Origin: Maribacter sp.
GTDB taxonomy: Bacteria; Bacteroidota; Bacteroidia; Flavobacteriales; Flavobacteriaceae
NCBI GenBank assembly: GCA_018679695.1
Contig: JAHHKH010000161.1
Span: 1-9,121 of the forward strand
Length of the DNA: 9,121 nucleotides
Direction: 5' to 3'
Under the pieces are notes generated by a model. It did no database searches and was not told the origin of the DNA. It was given only the letters and a program-made list of their open reading frames with translations. Made by a program: the position numbers and the translations under genes. Positions 1 through 7,018 of the stretch are shown here, one piece after another. Each line of letters begins with the position of its first letter. Within the stretch, counting starts at the first letter, position 1.

Positions 1-18
1 AATCTGGGATGTATTCTC

Positions 19-954
19 CTATATGTCGGTGGCATCTGCGTTTTGTGCTAGATAAATATCCTTGTCCATCACCTTTCCCGTCAATCGATCCTTCCAATTG
101 GTCCAACCGTACTTCTTGGAAAACACCCACAATAGAATAGGATATATTACTAAAACCGGAATTAAGATATCCCACCCCAGGGTTGGTACGGAAACATCCT
201 TGTAAATAGAATTTGTTTGAAAAGCAGTCCAGTCCGCGGTAACCAACAAAGCTGCTGTGAGGTTATTGGCAGCATGGAAGCCTAGGGCAAGTTCAAGACC
301 CTCATCCATCAGCGTTAAAACACCTAAAAAGAAACCGGTGCCAATATAGAAAATCATAATGCCAAAACCCATTTTCCCTACTTCAGGATTCGCCGCATGC
401 ATTATCCCAAAAAGTACTGAGGTTATAATTAAAGGAAACCACCTATTCTTGACCATAATTCCCAAGCCTTGCATCAGATGGCCTCGAAACATGTATTCCT
501 CAAAACTTGTCTGAAGCGGGATCAAAATGACCGCCATTACCACCAATATCAAAAACGGAATAGGTTTAAAATTAAAAACATAATCCTCAGGCGACAGCAT
601 AATATCCGCAAAGATCATTACAGCCGTTATACCTCCCCAAAGTCCAAAAGCAAATAGAATACGTTTCCAATCTACTTTTTTTCGGGAAGTAGTCAATGAT
701 GTTATCGACTGCCCGTGAACCAAATATACCCATCCGAGTATAATAAAGAATCCTGCAACAAGAGGGCCAATCGCCAAAATAAAAAATACATTAAGCCCAA
801 CTTGGTCAATGAAATTTTTCATCATGACGTCTATATCTTCAGGGGAATTGATGGTCATTACATAGTTAACCAGCATCAAAGCGGAAAACCCTAGAATAGG
901 CACCCAATATTTCCATAATCCAATATTGCCCTTATAACCTTGTTCTATAAACAT
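19..954 (-). CDS. CPBP family intramembrane metalloprotease (Abi/CAAX-protease-like)
   Basis: A 311-residue integral membrane protein with about eight hydrophobic segments (roughly residues 15-35, 54-78, 98-119, 131-150, 171-190, 196-216, 222-240 and 262-280). The family's three signature motifs are intact: EExxxR as E152-E153-Y-M-F-R157, FxxxH as F182-G-I-M-H186, and HxxxN as H227-A-A-N-N231. In this family these glutamates and histidines hold a metal and cut substrates within the membrane, so the protein is probably an active inner-membrane protease; its substrate is unknown. The ATG lies inside the end of menC, with a 10-base overlap (945-954), so translation is probably coupled to menC and no separate promoter is needed. 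From memory, CPBP genes often follow menC in flavobacteria. The family also includes bacteriocin-immunity proteins, but nothing here suggests that role. No terminator is visible in the 18 bases left before the window edge. Confidence 0.9.
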   Translation of the reverse strand: MFIEQGYKGNIGLWKYWVPILGFSALMLVNYVMTINSPEDIDVMMKNFIDQVGLNVFFILAIGPLVAGFFIILGWVYLVHGQSITSLTTSRKKVDWKRILFAFGLWGGITAVMIFADIMLSPEDYVFNFKPIPFLILVVMAVILIPLQTSFEEYMFRGHLMQGLGIMVKNRWFPLIITSVLFGIMHAANPEVGKMGFGIMIFYIGTGFFLGVLTLMDEGLELALGFHAANNLTAALLVTADWTAFQTNSIYKDVSVPTLGWDILIPVLVIYPILLWVFSKKYGWTNWKDRLTGKVMDKDIYLAQNADATDI

Positions 955-1997
955 AAATCCGCTATTAAATCAGCTTTCCAGCCTTGGTTGTTCCTGTGAT
1001 AAATATATCCATTTTTAACTTGTAATGGGCAATCAAAATTATTTGAAAAAAGTCCGCCCGTTCCTAAACCTTGTGGCATAGGATTTTGTAGTGTGTAGGT
1101 CCATTGTGCGATTGCGTTCAACCCGATATTGCTTTCAAGGGCACTTGTAATCCACCAACCAATTCCGAGATTATCGGCAATTGTAATCCATTCGCTACTT
1201 CCCTTAAAACCACCCACTAAACTTGGTTTCAATATGATGTACTGAGGCTTAATGGTTTGTAGCAATTCCTCCTTTTGAGTTATATGGACCACACCTATCA
1301 ATTCTTCATCAAGTGCTATGGGCAAGGGTGTATTTTCACATAGCGATTTCATCTCCTTTATATTCCCTTGTTTAATAGGCTGCTCAATGGAATGTAAATC
1401 AAAGGTTGACAAAACCTGGAGCTTCCCTATCGCCTCCTCTGGTCGGAATGCACCGTTCGCATCAACACGCAATTCGATCTGATCCCGGGGGTATTTTAAT
1501 CTGATGGCTTCCAGGAGTGAGATTTCTGCCTTAAAATCAATGGCTCCTATTTTCATTTTTATACAAGCGAAACCTTCTTCCAATTTTTGTTGGATCTGTT
1601 CCATCATAAATTCCCTCTCCCCCATCCAGATTAAACCATTAATAGGGATTGGGGCCTCATTCTTTGTGAAATCCGATGGAAACAATACAAAGGGATTTTT
1701 TGACCCAAGCGATAAAAAGGCCTGCTCCAGTCCAAATTGAATGCTAGGGAAGGATCTCAATTCGTTCCATAAAAAAACTTTCCCTTTTTCAATATTATCG
1801 CATAGCCAAATAAGTTTTTTTTCAAATTCCGGGACATCATCAAAACTTAGACCTTTGAACATACCGCATTCACCAATACCATATTGCCCTTTGTTTTCCA
1901 AAATCAAGAACCATGTTTCCTTCTTCGTAAGAATTCCCCGAGAGGTTCCACTAGGTCTTTTAAAATCCAACTTGTATTTTTTAATCGAGGCCTTCAT
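945..1997 (-). CDS. menC: o-succinylbenzoate synthase MenC (enolase superfamily)
   Basis: A 350-residue protein, near normal length for MenC, which dehydrates SHCHC to o-succinylbenzoate in cytoplasmic menaquinone synthesis. An N-terminal capping domain (about residues 1-105) precedes the TIM barrel. The enolase-superfamily active site is complete: the KxK pair K147-M-K149, metal ligands D179 (in RVDANG), E205 (in SIEQP) and D230 (in ALDEE), and the second catalytic lysine K257 (in ILKPS). A SALES-type motif follows at 285-289. Some family members also have N-acylamino acid racemase or dipeptide epimerase activity. The presence of menA nearby makes OSBS the better call. The ATG at 1997 is the first in a frame that fits the family N-terminus, and a good flavobacterial promoter lies just upstream. 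The 3' end overlaps the CPBP gene, so the two are probably co-transcribed. Confidence 0.93.
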   Translation of the reverse strand: MKASIKKYKLDFKRPSGTSRGILTKKETWFLILENKGQYGIGECGMFKGLSFDDVPEFEKKLIWLCDNIEKGKVFLWNELRSFPSIQFGLEQAFLSLGSKNPFVLFPSDFTKNEAPIPINGLIWMGEREFMMEQIQQKLEEGFACIKMKIGAIDFKAEISLLEAIRLKYPRDQIELRVDANGAFRPEEAIGKLQVLSTFDLHSIEQPIKQGNIKEMKSLCENTPLPIALDEELIGVVHITQKEELLQTIKPQYIILKPSLVGGFKGSSEWITIADNLGIGWWITSALESNIGLNAIAQWTYTLQNPMPQGLGTGGLFSNNFDCPLQVKNGYIYHRNNQGWKADLIADLCL

Positions 1998-2007
1998 ATG
2001 TTGCTGC

Positions 2008-2041
2008 CAAATTTAACTATATTTTAGGTCTAAAAACCAAA
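2008..2041 (-). promoter_or_regulatory. Predicted Bacteroidota-type promoter for menC
   Basis: Read on the minus strand, a TTTG -33 element (2041-2038) is followed after 22 bases by TAAATTTG (2015-2008), a perfect match to the TAnnTTTG -7 box used by Bacteroidota sigma factors. Transcription would begin only a few bases before the menC ATG at 1997, giving a very short leader. A weaker plus-strand candidate for the divergent dehydrogenase (TTG at 2001-2003, TATATTTT at 2018-2025, spacing 14) overlaps it, so the two promoters may interfere. Confidence 0.6.
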
Positions 2042-2044
2042 GAA

Positions 2045-2839
2045 ATGCAAAGGATAGATGGCAAAGTAGTATGGATTACCGGCGCCTCCTCGGGAATCGG
2101 CGAAGCATTAACACTAGCGCTGGACCAAAGAAGATGCAGGCTGATTATTTCGGCACGGGATGAAGATGCACTCAATCAGGTAAAGAACAATTGTGCCCAT
2201 AGTGACAATATAAAGGTATTGCCACTAGATTTAAATGATTTCAATAACATGGGTCAGAAAGTAATAAAAGCATACTCTTTCTTCAATGAAATTGATATTC
2301 TTGTCAATAATGCGGGCGTTAGCCAGCGTTCCTTGATAATAGACACTGAGCTTGAAGTTTATAAAAAACTAATGGATATTAATTATTTAGGTACCGTGGC
2401 ATTGACCAAGAGTCTTCTTCCCTATTTTATTAAACACAAAAAGGGACATTTCGTAACGGTCACCAGTTTAATGGGCAAATTCGGTTCTCCCTATCGATCA
2501 GGATATTGTGGGGCCAAACATGCCTTGCACGGTTTTTTCGATGTTTTACGCATGGAACATCAAAAAGACGGAATAGAGGTTACCTTAATCTGTCCTGGAT
2601 TCGTAAAGACCAATGTCGCAAAGAATGCCCTTACCGCTGATGGGAGCCTACAGGTCAAAGATGATGTGGCTACCCAAAACGGATTGGTTGCAAGGGTTTT
2701 CTCCAGAAAGATGATTCGTGCCATCGAACGTAAGAAATTCGAAGCCTACATTGGTAAAGGGGAAGTAAAAGGAATTTATCTTAAACGGTTTTTCCCCAAA
2801 CTCCTGCATAGGATAGTTTTACGCAGCCAAGTTAGATAG
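2045..2839 (+). CDS. SDR family NAD(P)-dependent oxidoreductase (DHRS7-like)
   Basis: A 264-residue classical short-chain dehydrogenase/reductase. The Rossmann cofactor motif TGASSGIG is at residues 12-19 and the NNAG strand motif at 88-91. The catalytic tetrad is complete: N113, S141, Y154 and K158 (YCGAK). A PGFVKT segment at 184-189 is also typical. Such enzymes interconvert alcohols and ketones on small molecules or lipids; the substrate cannot be read from the sequence. The basic, hydrophobic C-terminus (about 240-264) resembles DHRS7-type and other SDRs that associate with membranes, but no clear TM helix is present. It is the only complete plus-strand gene here, divergent from menC across 47 bases. 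Its stop lies 8 bases inside the convergent hydrolase gene. It does not look part of the menaquinone pathway and may be an independent insertion between men-associated genes. Confidence 0.92.
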   Translation: MQRIDGKVVWITGASSGIGEALTLALDQRRCRLIISARDEDALNQVKNNCAHSDNIKVLPLDLNDFNNMGQKVIKAYSFFNEIDILVNNAGVSQRSLIIDTELEVYKKLMDINYLGTVALTKSLLPYFIKHKKGHFVTVTSLMGKFGSPYRSGYCGAKHALHGFFDVLRMEHQKDGIEVTLICPGFVKTNVAKNALTADGSLQVKDDVATQNGLVARVFSRKMIRAIERKKFEAYIGKGEVKGIYLKRFFPKLLHRIVLRSQVR

Positions 2840-3512
2840 TGATTGACGCCCCGATTTCCAATAAATGTAATGTCTTGCCTGCTGTACTGAATTTATTAAT
2901 GGCCAAATCATGATCAATCTCAATATACCCAAAAGTGTCATAGTGGTAACCAAGAATCGTATCGCATGCAACAAAGTCCGAAGCGATAACCGCATCATCA
3001 ACTCCCATAGTGAAATTATCGCCTATCGGCAAAATAGCAAGATCTAATATAGTAGTATTTGGAATGAGCTTCATATCCATTGTCAAAGCGGTATCCCCGG
3101 CAATGTAAATATGTTTGCCCTCGGTTGAAATAACGAATCCGCCAGGTTGGCCGCCATAAGTGCCATCAGGAAAAGAGGATGTATGGATAGCATTGACATA
3201 TTTTAGGTTCCCGAAATCGAATTTCCAATTGCCCCCATGATTCATAGGATGTGCCTTTAATCCTAGAGCTTCATAGTACATAGCTATTTCATAATTACTT
3301 ACAATCACGGCTCCTGAAGATTTGGCTATAGTTTCAACATCCAAAACGTGGTCTTGGTGAGCATGTGTAACGAGGATATAATCAGGATTCAAATCCTGAA
3401 GATTGATTTTTCCAGAGGCCTTTTCGTTCCCTGAAATAAATGGATCTACTAAAATTGATGATTTTTCAGCTTCAATTAGGAGTGAAGCATGCCCAAGAAA
3501 AGTAATTTTCAT
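2832..3512 (-). CDS. UPF0173 family metal-dependent hydrolase (metallo-beta-lactamase fold)
   Basis: A 226-residue cytoplasmic protein of the metallo-beta-lactamase fold, full length for the UPF0173/UlaG-like group. The first metal motif HxHxDH is H50-A-H52-Q-D54-H55; further ligands are H110 (in AIHTS), D140 (in AGDTA) and H190 (in GYHYD). The N-terminus MKITFLGHAS is characteristic of the family. The conserved set predicts a dinuclear metal site and hydrolytic activity, but no physiological substrate is known with certainty for this group. From memory, the gene is often found beside menA and menC in flavobacteria, hinting at a link to menaquinone metabolism that remains inference. It starts 35 bases after the kinase stop and has its own good promoter in that gap, so it need not depend on kinase transcription. 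Its end overlaps the dehydrogenase gene tail-to-tail. Confidence 0.9.
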   Translation of the reverse strand: MKITFLGHASLLIEAEKSSILVDPFISGNEKASGKINLQDLNPDYILVTHAHQDHVLDVETIAKSSGAVIVSNYEIAMYYEALGLKAHPMNHGGNWKFDFGNLKYVNAIHTSSFPDGTYGGQPGGFVISTEGKHIYIAGDTALTMDMKLIPNTTILDLAILPIGDNFTMGVDDAVIASDFVACDTILGYHYDTFGYIEIDHDLAINKFSTAGKTLHLLEIGASITI

Positions 3513-3532
3513 TTTTGAAGTATTTAATACCT

Positions 3533-3567
3533 CAAATTTACTGAACTCTACTTAAAGTTAAACCAAA
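3533..3567 (-). promoter_or_regulatory. Predicted Bacteroidota-type promoter for the UPF0173 hydrolase
   Basis: On the minus strand, TTTG (3567-3564) lies 23 bases before TAAATTTG (3540-3533), a perfect TAnnTTTG -7 box identical to the one before menC. The -33 element falls within the last codons of the upstream kinase gene. The leader to the ATG at 3512 would be about 15 bases. This suggests independent, housekeeping-type expression of the hydrolase. Confidence 0.55.
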
Positions 3568-5515
3568 ATCGTACTCCATCCGATGTTTTATCTACATTTA
3601 AATGGGTCTGCAACTGGTTTGCCAAACGGTTCATTAGGCGGATCCCCATGGAAGACTGTGCCCTTTCATCGGTATCCTCAGGCAATCCCACGCCATTATC
3701 GGTATATTCAAAAAAGCCTTCTTGCCCATTTTGCTTTCTTAGATGGATATAGATTTTGCCATTATCCTCATTATGCGGAAAAGCATATTTAAAAGAGTTA
3801 GAGACCAATTCGTTCAACATCAATCCAAAAGGTATAGCACGATCAATATCAAGCTCAACGCCTTCGGCATCAATAGTGATGTTGATATTATGACCCCCTT
3901 TTTTATAAACAGATTGCACACTATTGATCAAACTCTCTATGTAACCCTGCATTTCAATTACCGAGAGATCGTCGTTCTGATAGAGTTTTTGATGGATCAA
4001 TGCCATGGCCTTTACCCTACTCTTACCTTCTTCCAGCGCCTCAATGGCAGCCTTACTACGGGTATTTTTGGTTTGGAGACTCAATAAACTGGAAACCATC
4101 TGCAGATTATTCTTTACCCTATGGTGAATTTCTTTCAATAATGAGTCCTTCTCAATTAAGGAATTTTCAATTATATGTTTTTGTTCAGCAATAAGTCGTT
4201 GGTTCTTAATACTCTTAAGATAGGCATAAACCAAACCTGCAAAGCCTAAAAGTGTAAAAACGAGGGAAATGAAGACTAAGTTGATTTTCTCATCCTGGGC
4301 AGACATTTCCAATCGTTGTTTCTCAAGATCTTGTTTTTGAGCTTCCAATGTGGCATCCTTATTAGCCATATCACGGCCCATTACCGTGGCCAATTGCTGC
4401 TTTCTAAGTTCAGATTCATTAGTATCTAGAGAGTCCCTAATACGCATATTACGTTTGAGGTACAAAACTGAATTTTGAAAATCGCCCGTTCTATCATAAT
4501 AGGATGATAACAATCTATTACGTGTTAGAATATGATCTGTTTTATTTGAATTTAAATCTGAACTTAAGTATTCCACGGCCTTTTCATAATTCTCCAATTG
4601 CAGGTAGCAATTGGCGATTTCCAAAGTATTTTCTACGATTTCAGAAGAAAACTTACCCTTGCTATTTTCGCTAATGGCGGTGATCGCCGACTCTAAATAA
4701 GGTATGGCGAGCTCAAATTGCCCCAATTCGGAATAACACTTTCCGATATTCCCATCGATAATCCCCATCAGGCTATTGGCACTGATCAATTCACTTTCTG
4801 TTTTAACCAAAGTGATATTGTTCAGAAATACGGTCAAATGACCTTTCGCTTCCTTAAATTTCTTGAGAGCTACAGCAGGGGAATTATCCAGCCTTAAATA
4901 ATTGCCAATGTTATTATGATATTTTGCCAAATTAAACAGATCATCATCGGCAAAGGTCTTTCTAGCCTGCATGATATAATCTTTCATTGCTTTATTGTGC
5001 AATCCTAAATTGGAATAAATGTCATAAAAAGCAATATCCTCAATAATGCCTAGTTCCTTCTTTTCGTTGCGAATATCTATTTGTTCGGTATATAAGCCCA
5101 ACTGGGAAAAAGTACTGTCCATTAAGCCCAATAATTTGGCTTTGAAATCAAGATTAAACTTATCCTTAATATCATATAGTTCACTTGAGATGTTCGAACT
5201 TCTTTTGTAATCCCCTAGGTCATAATAAACTTGCGATTGAATAAGCATATAGTGCCTAATTGCCACAGTGTCCTTTCTTTTTATCGCATCACTCAAGTAT
5301 TGGTTCACAGAATCCAACCAATCATAAGGTGAATTCAGATTGTATCTGTTTGGCGTATTGAAGAAAAATGAAAAACGCTCTACAGCTTGATCCTGGTTCT
5401 GAAAGTTCTGGTAAACATCATCAACAAGAGGAACCGAATCCTGTGAAAAGATGTTCATAGAAATAATGAAGCATAGAATGCTAAGAATAAAGGATTTGCC
5501 AAGCGATTTTTTCAT
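3548..5515 (-). CDS. TPR-containing sensor histidine kinase (HisKA_2 / HATPase_c)
   Basis: A 655-residue membrane sensor kinase. Residues 1-24 look like a signal peptide. Residues about 80-365 form TPR-like helical repeats, clearest at 196-228, 251-282, 291-321 and 329-363. A charged coiled coil (about 365-410) leads into one TM helix (about 412-434), which places the TPR domain in the periplasm. The cytoplasmic part carries a HisKA_2 dimerisation domain with EIHHRVKNNLQ at 462-472; the phosphorylated histidine is probably H465, just before the arginine. The ATPase domain shows the N-box N568-E-L-V-S-N573, the G1 box D606-N-G-V-G610 and a second glycine box near SMGIRL (622-627), so kinase activity is expected. 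Its likely partner is the LytTR regulator encoded upstream on the same strand, although a terminator and 727 bases separate them. The signal is unknown; the TPRs suggest protein or peptide sensing. The ATG at 5515 gives a good signal peptide. Confidence 0.93.
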   Translation of the reverse strand: MKKSLGKSFILSILCFIISMNIFSQDSVPLVDDVYQNFQNQDQAVERFSFFFNTPNRYNLNSPYDWLDSVNQYLSDAIKRKDTVAIRHYMLIQSQVYYDLGDYKRSSNISSELYDIKDKFNLDFKAKLLGLMDSTFSQLGLYTEQIDIRNEKKELGIIEDIAFYDIYSNLGLHNKAMKDYIMQARKTFADDDLFNLAKYHNNIGNYLRLDNSPAVALKKFKEAKGHLTVFLNNITLVKTESELISANSLMGIIDGNIGKCYSELGQFELAIPYLESAITAISENSKGKFSSEIVENTLEIANCYLQLENYEKAVEYLSSDLNSNKTDHILTRNRLLSSYYDRTGDFQNSVLYLKRNMRIRDSLDTNESELRKQQLATVMGRDMANKDATLEAQKQDLEKQRLEMSAQDEKINLVFISLVFTLLGFAGLVYAYLKSIKNQRLIAEQKHIIENSLIEKDSLLKEIHHRVKNNLQMVSSLLSLQTKNTRSKAAIEALEEGKSRVKAMALIHQKLYQNDDLSVIEMQGYIESLINSVQSVYKKGGHNINITIDAEGVELDIDRAIPFGLMLNELVSNSFKYAFPHNEDNGKIYIHLRKQNGQEGFFEYTDNGVGLPEDTDERAQSSMGIRLMNRLANQLQTHLNVDKTSDGVRFWFNFK

Positions 5516-5534
5516 ATTCGATTTAAAACAAAAC

Positions 5535-5599
5535 CAAACTTATAGGTAAAAGATGGTTTCATTAAATTTTTGTTGTAAACCAAACCCGCCATTTGTATA
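5535..5599 (-). promoter_or_regulatory. Predicted kinase promoter with tandem GTTGTAAA-type box (unit A)
   Basis: On the minus strand, the -7 box TAAGTTTG (5542-5535) is a perfect TAnnTTTG match 19 bases before the kinase ATG. No TTTG -33 element lies at the right spacing. Instead GTTGTAAA (plus-strand 5572-5579) sits 29 bases upstream, and a weaker copy TTTGTATA (5592-5599) lies 20 bases further on. A -7 box without a -33 element, next to a repeated box, is the usual form of an activator-dependent promoter. Confidence 0.45.
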
Positions 5600-5632
5600 G
5601 GTATAATGGGATTAAAACCATTATTTACAACA
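5571..5632. repeat. 9-base perfect inverted repeat upstream of the kinase
   Basis: TGTTGTAAA (5571-5579) and TTTACAACA (5624-5632) are exact reverse complements separated by 44 bases. The left arm contains the proximal box of unit A, so the right arm is a box copy in opposite orientation. The arms may bind the same regulator with looping, or the match may reflect only the repeated motif. A third pairing choice (ATGGTTT 5553-5559 with AAACCAT 5615-5621) crosses it, so a simple RNA hairpin is unlikely. Confidence 0.4.
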
Positions 5633-5802
5633 GTGATTGTTCTCGTAAATTTTATTAAACACCATTAATATTAGTATTGAATTGAATATGAACAAATACA
5701 ATTTGCATTCAAAATTCAAAAAAATACATAAGATTCCAAGCTTAAAACAGCTCGCATTTCTTGGTAAGTAAAAGGTAAGCTTTGGGGAAGCAATTTGTTC
5801 CT

Positions 5803-5868
5803 CAAATGTAAAATATAGAAGTGTTGGTATTACATTATTGTTGTGTAACCCTCATTTTTTGTTGTGAA
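5803..5868 (-). promoter_or_regulatory. Tandem repeat plus -7 box with no obvious gene (unit B)
   Basis: On the minus strand, a perfect -7 box TACATTTG (5810-5803) lies 29 bases downstream of GTTGTGTAA (plus-strand 5840-5848). A second copy GTTGTGAA (5861-5868) begins exactly 21 bases after the first. This is the cleanest tandem pair in the window. A transcript from here would run toward the kinase with a leader of about 285 bases, or end as a short RNA. A downstream stem (AAGCTTTGG 5777-5785 with CCAAGCTT 5736-5743, one bulged base) would be in that transcript. Confidence 0.4.
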
Positions 5869-5890
5869 AATAAATATTTGTCGATTCAAG

Positions 5891-5919
5891 TGCATTTCAA
5901 CGGATTTTCATGCATTTCA
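5891..5919. repeat. TGCATTTCA-N11-TGCATTTCA tandem direct repeat (possible LytTR operator)
   Basis: TGCATTTCA occurs exactly at 5891-5899 and 5911-5919, 20 bases apart start to start. The intervening decamer (CGGATTTTCA, 5901-5910) is a degenerate copy, so the block has a 10-base period close to one helical turn. The related heptamer GCATTTC occurs again at 5754-5760. The motif resembles, from memory, the GGCATTTCAT tandem site of the E. coli LytTR regulator YpdB. No -7 box lies at an obvious spacing, so the target gene and orientation are unclear. Confidence 0.4.
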
Positions 5920-6103
5920 TGGAGTTTTTAAGCGAAAAGTTCATCCCAGGAAATGGCGTGTTAATTTAAAGCCTTAATAGTAGAAAATTATCCAAAATCA
6001 GAAGTGACTTATCTTATTAATCAAAACTCTTCGAAGAGAACACTAGATGAAAATGAACAAAACAATTTTTTAGTGACGTACTATTCCATACAGCATCACA
6101 TCG

Positions 6104-6169
6104 CAATTGTAGCGGCAAACTGTAGCCCTTGGAATTAAATGTTGTGAAGTTGCAGAATCCTGTGGTTTA
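6104..6169 (-). promoter_or_regulatory. Tandem repeat plus near-consensus -7 box with no obvious gene (unit C)
   Basis: On the minus strand, TACAATTG (6111-6104), one base off TAnnTTTG, lies 29 bases downstream of GTTGTGAA (plus-strand 6141-6148). A second half-site GTGGTTTA (6162-6169) begins exactly 21 bases later, identical to the distal half-site before the SPOR-like gene. The unit lies downstream of the regulator's terminator, so a transcript starting here would be new. It would enter the gap toward the kinase, with no clear coding sequence ahead of it. Confidence 0.35.
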
Positions 6170-6195
6170 TGATTCACTTGCCATTATTGCAATCA

Positions 6196-6221
6196 AAAAG
6201 AGACGCGAATGCGCCTCTTTT
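6196..6221 (-). terminator. Intrinsic terminator after the LytTR regulator gene
   Basis: Read on the minus strand, AAAAGAGGCGC pairs with GCGTCTCTTTT around an ATTC loop: an 11-base-pair stem with one G-U pair, followed by five Ts. It starts 21 bases after the regulator stop codon. On the plus strand the G-U pair becomes an A-C mismatch and the T tract is shorter, which favours use by the minus-strand operon. It should end the SPOR-like/menA/regulator transcript before the kinase. Confidence 0.85.
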
Positions 6222-6242
6222 AATACTTTGGAAAATGAGTTA

Positions 6243-6998
6243 TCACGAATTCATTGATGAGATGATGAACTCCTTAAAATCTTTCGAAATGGGTATTAGA
6301 TTATTATTGATCATAATATCCCTTGAATTGATGGCATCTATATGATCCACATTTACAATATATGATTTATGCGCCCTATAAAACTTGTTCTTTGGCAACT
6401 TTTCCAAATAGTCTTTCAAGGGAGAGCGCACTAAGAATTTTTTATCGACGGTATTCACTTCCAAATAAACATTATCCGCTTTTATAAACTGAATATCGCC
6501 AAATTGTATCCTATAATATAAGTGCTGTTTTTTAACAAATATGGAATCCTTTAAAACGGAATTGGACATAGGTACGTCATCATCACTCACATTCCCATCT
6601 TCGGAGGATTTGGCCGTACCATAGATAAAATTGGAAAGTGCAATTTCAATGGAAGTATATAAATCTTGCTGTTCAAAAGGTTTTACCAGATAACCATTGG
6701 GTTTCACGGTTTTGGCATTTTCGACTGTTGCTCTATCGGAGTTTGATGTTACAAAAATAAATGGAATATCATAATTCTCGCGAATATGTTTTCCAAGATC
6801 AATTCCAGTCTTATCCGAGGCTAAAATTATATCGATCAAAACAAGATCAACTTGTTCCGATTTTAAAACTTTTTCGGCTTGTTCATAAACGATTACATTG
6901 TCAACGATCTCATACCCAATCTCTTCTAGCATGGATTGCATATCGTCGGCAATGATCACATTATCTTCAACGATAAGTATTTTAATAGGTTGTTCCAA
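6243..6998 (-). CDS. LytTR family DNA-binding response regulator
   Basis: A 251-residue cytoplasmic response regulator. The receiver domain (about 5-120) has the acidic pair E11-D12, the phosphoacceptor D56 (in VLIDIIL), the switch threonine T84 and the conserved K106 (in LVKPF). A polar linker (about 126-148) joins it to a LytTR DNA-binding domain (about 150-248) with the typical RAHKSYIVN segment at 208-216. LytTR domains bind tandem direct repeats upstream of promoters. The partner kinase is probably the TPR kinase downstream. The start is a TTG at 6998: no ATG or GTG lies between the in-frame stop upstream and this codon, and the next ATG (residue 20) would remove the first strand and the E-D pair. 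It starts 20 bases after the menA stop with no visible promoter between, so it is probably co-transcribed with menA. An intrinsic terminator follows. Confidence 0.93.
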   Translation of the reverse strand: MEQPIKILIVEDNVIIADDMQSMLEEIGYEIVDNVIVYEQAEKVLKSEQVDLVLIDIILASDKTGIDLGKHIRENYDIPFIFVTSNSDRATVENAKTVKPNGYLVKPFEQQDLYTSIEIALSNFIYGTAKSSEDGNVSDDDVPMSNSVLKDSIFVKKQHLYYRIQFGDIQFIKADNVYLEVNTVDKKFLVRSPLKDYLEKLPKNKFYRAHKSYIVNVDHIDAINSRDIMINNNLIPISKDFKEFIISSMNS

Positions 6999-7018
6999 GG
7001 CAGTAGTAGTTTAAGTAG

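Larger units (their letters stand above)
5516..6242. other. 727-base regulatory gap between regulator and kinase; no convincing gene
   Basis: This AT-rich stretch has no ORF that resembles a known protein. Its longest stop-free runs lack good starts and fit chance expectation for such AT-rich DNA. It does hold dense regulatory-looking structure: an intrinsic terminator for the upstream regulator (6196-6221), three tandem-repeat/-7 box units on the minus strand (5535-5599, 5803-5868, 6104-6169), a separate TGCATTTCA direct repeat (5891-5919), and a 9-base inverted repeat (5571-5632). It may also specify short RNAs or a long leader for the kinase mRNA, but no RNA family was recognised. Confidence 0.7.

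Noticed and set aside
469..657. Plus-strand ORF opposite the CPBP gene, and similar antisense ORFs within menC, the kinase, the regulator, menA and the SPOR-like gene
   Set aside because: Each is a shadow of a well-supported gene on the other strand, with low-complexity or atypical protein sequence and no family match.
2819..3001. 60-codon minus-strand ORF overlapping the end of the hydrolase gene in another frame
   Set aside because: The hydrolase frame here carries conserved residues of its family; the alternative frame shows none.
5688..5771. Plus-strand 27-codon ORF with ATG start and a lysine-rich product
   Set aside because: It has no good promoter, no family resemblance and a length easily reached by chance in AT-rich DNA; it also runs against the flanking transcripts.
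6027..6038. 12-base perfect palindrome CTCTTCGAAGAG
   Set aside because: About two such palindromes are expected by chance in 9 kb, and it has no evident relation to the neighbouring promoter units.
5874..6138. Two successive plus-strand open runs in different frames (5874-5969 and 5965-6138) that read like a decayed protein
   Set aside because: Stop-free runs of about 57 codons are expected roughly once in a gap of this size and composition. No start or family is recognisable and they overlap the repeat block, so I do not call a pseudogene.
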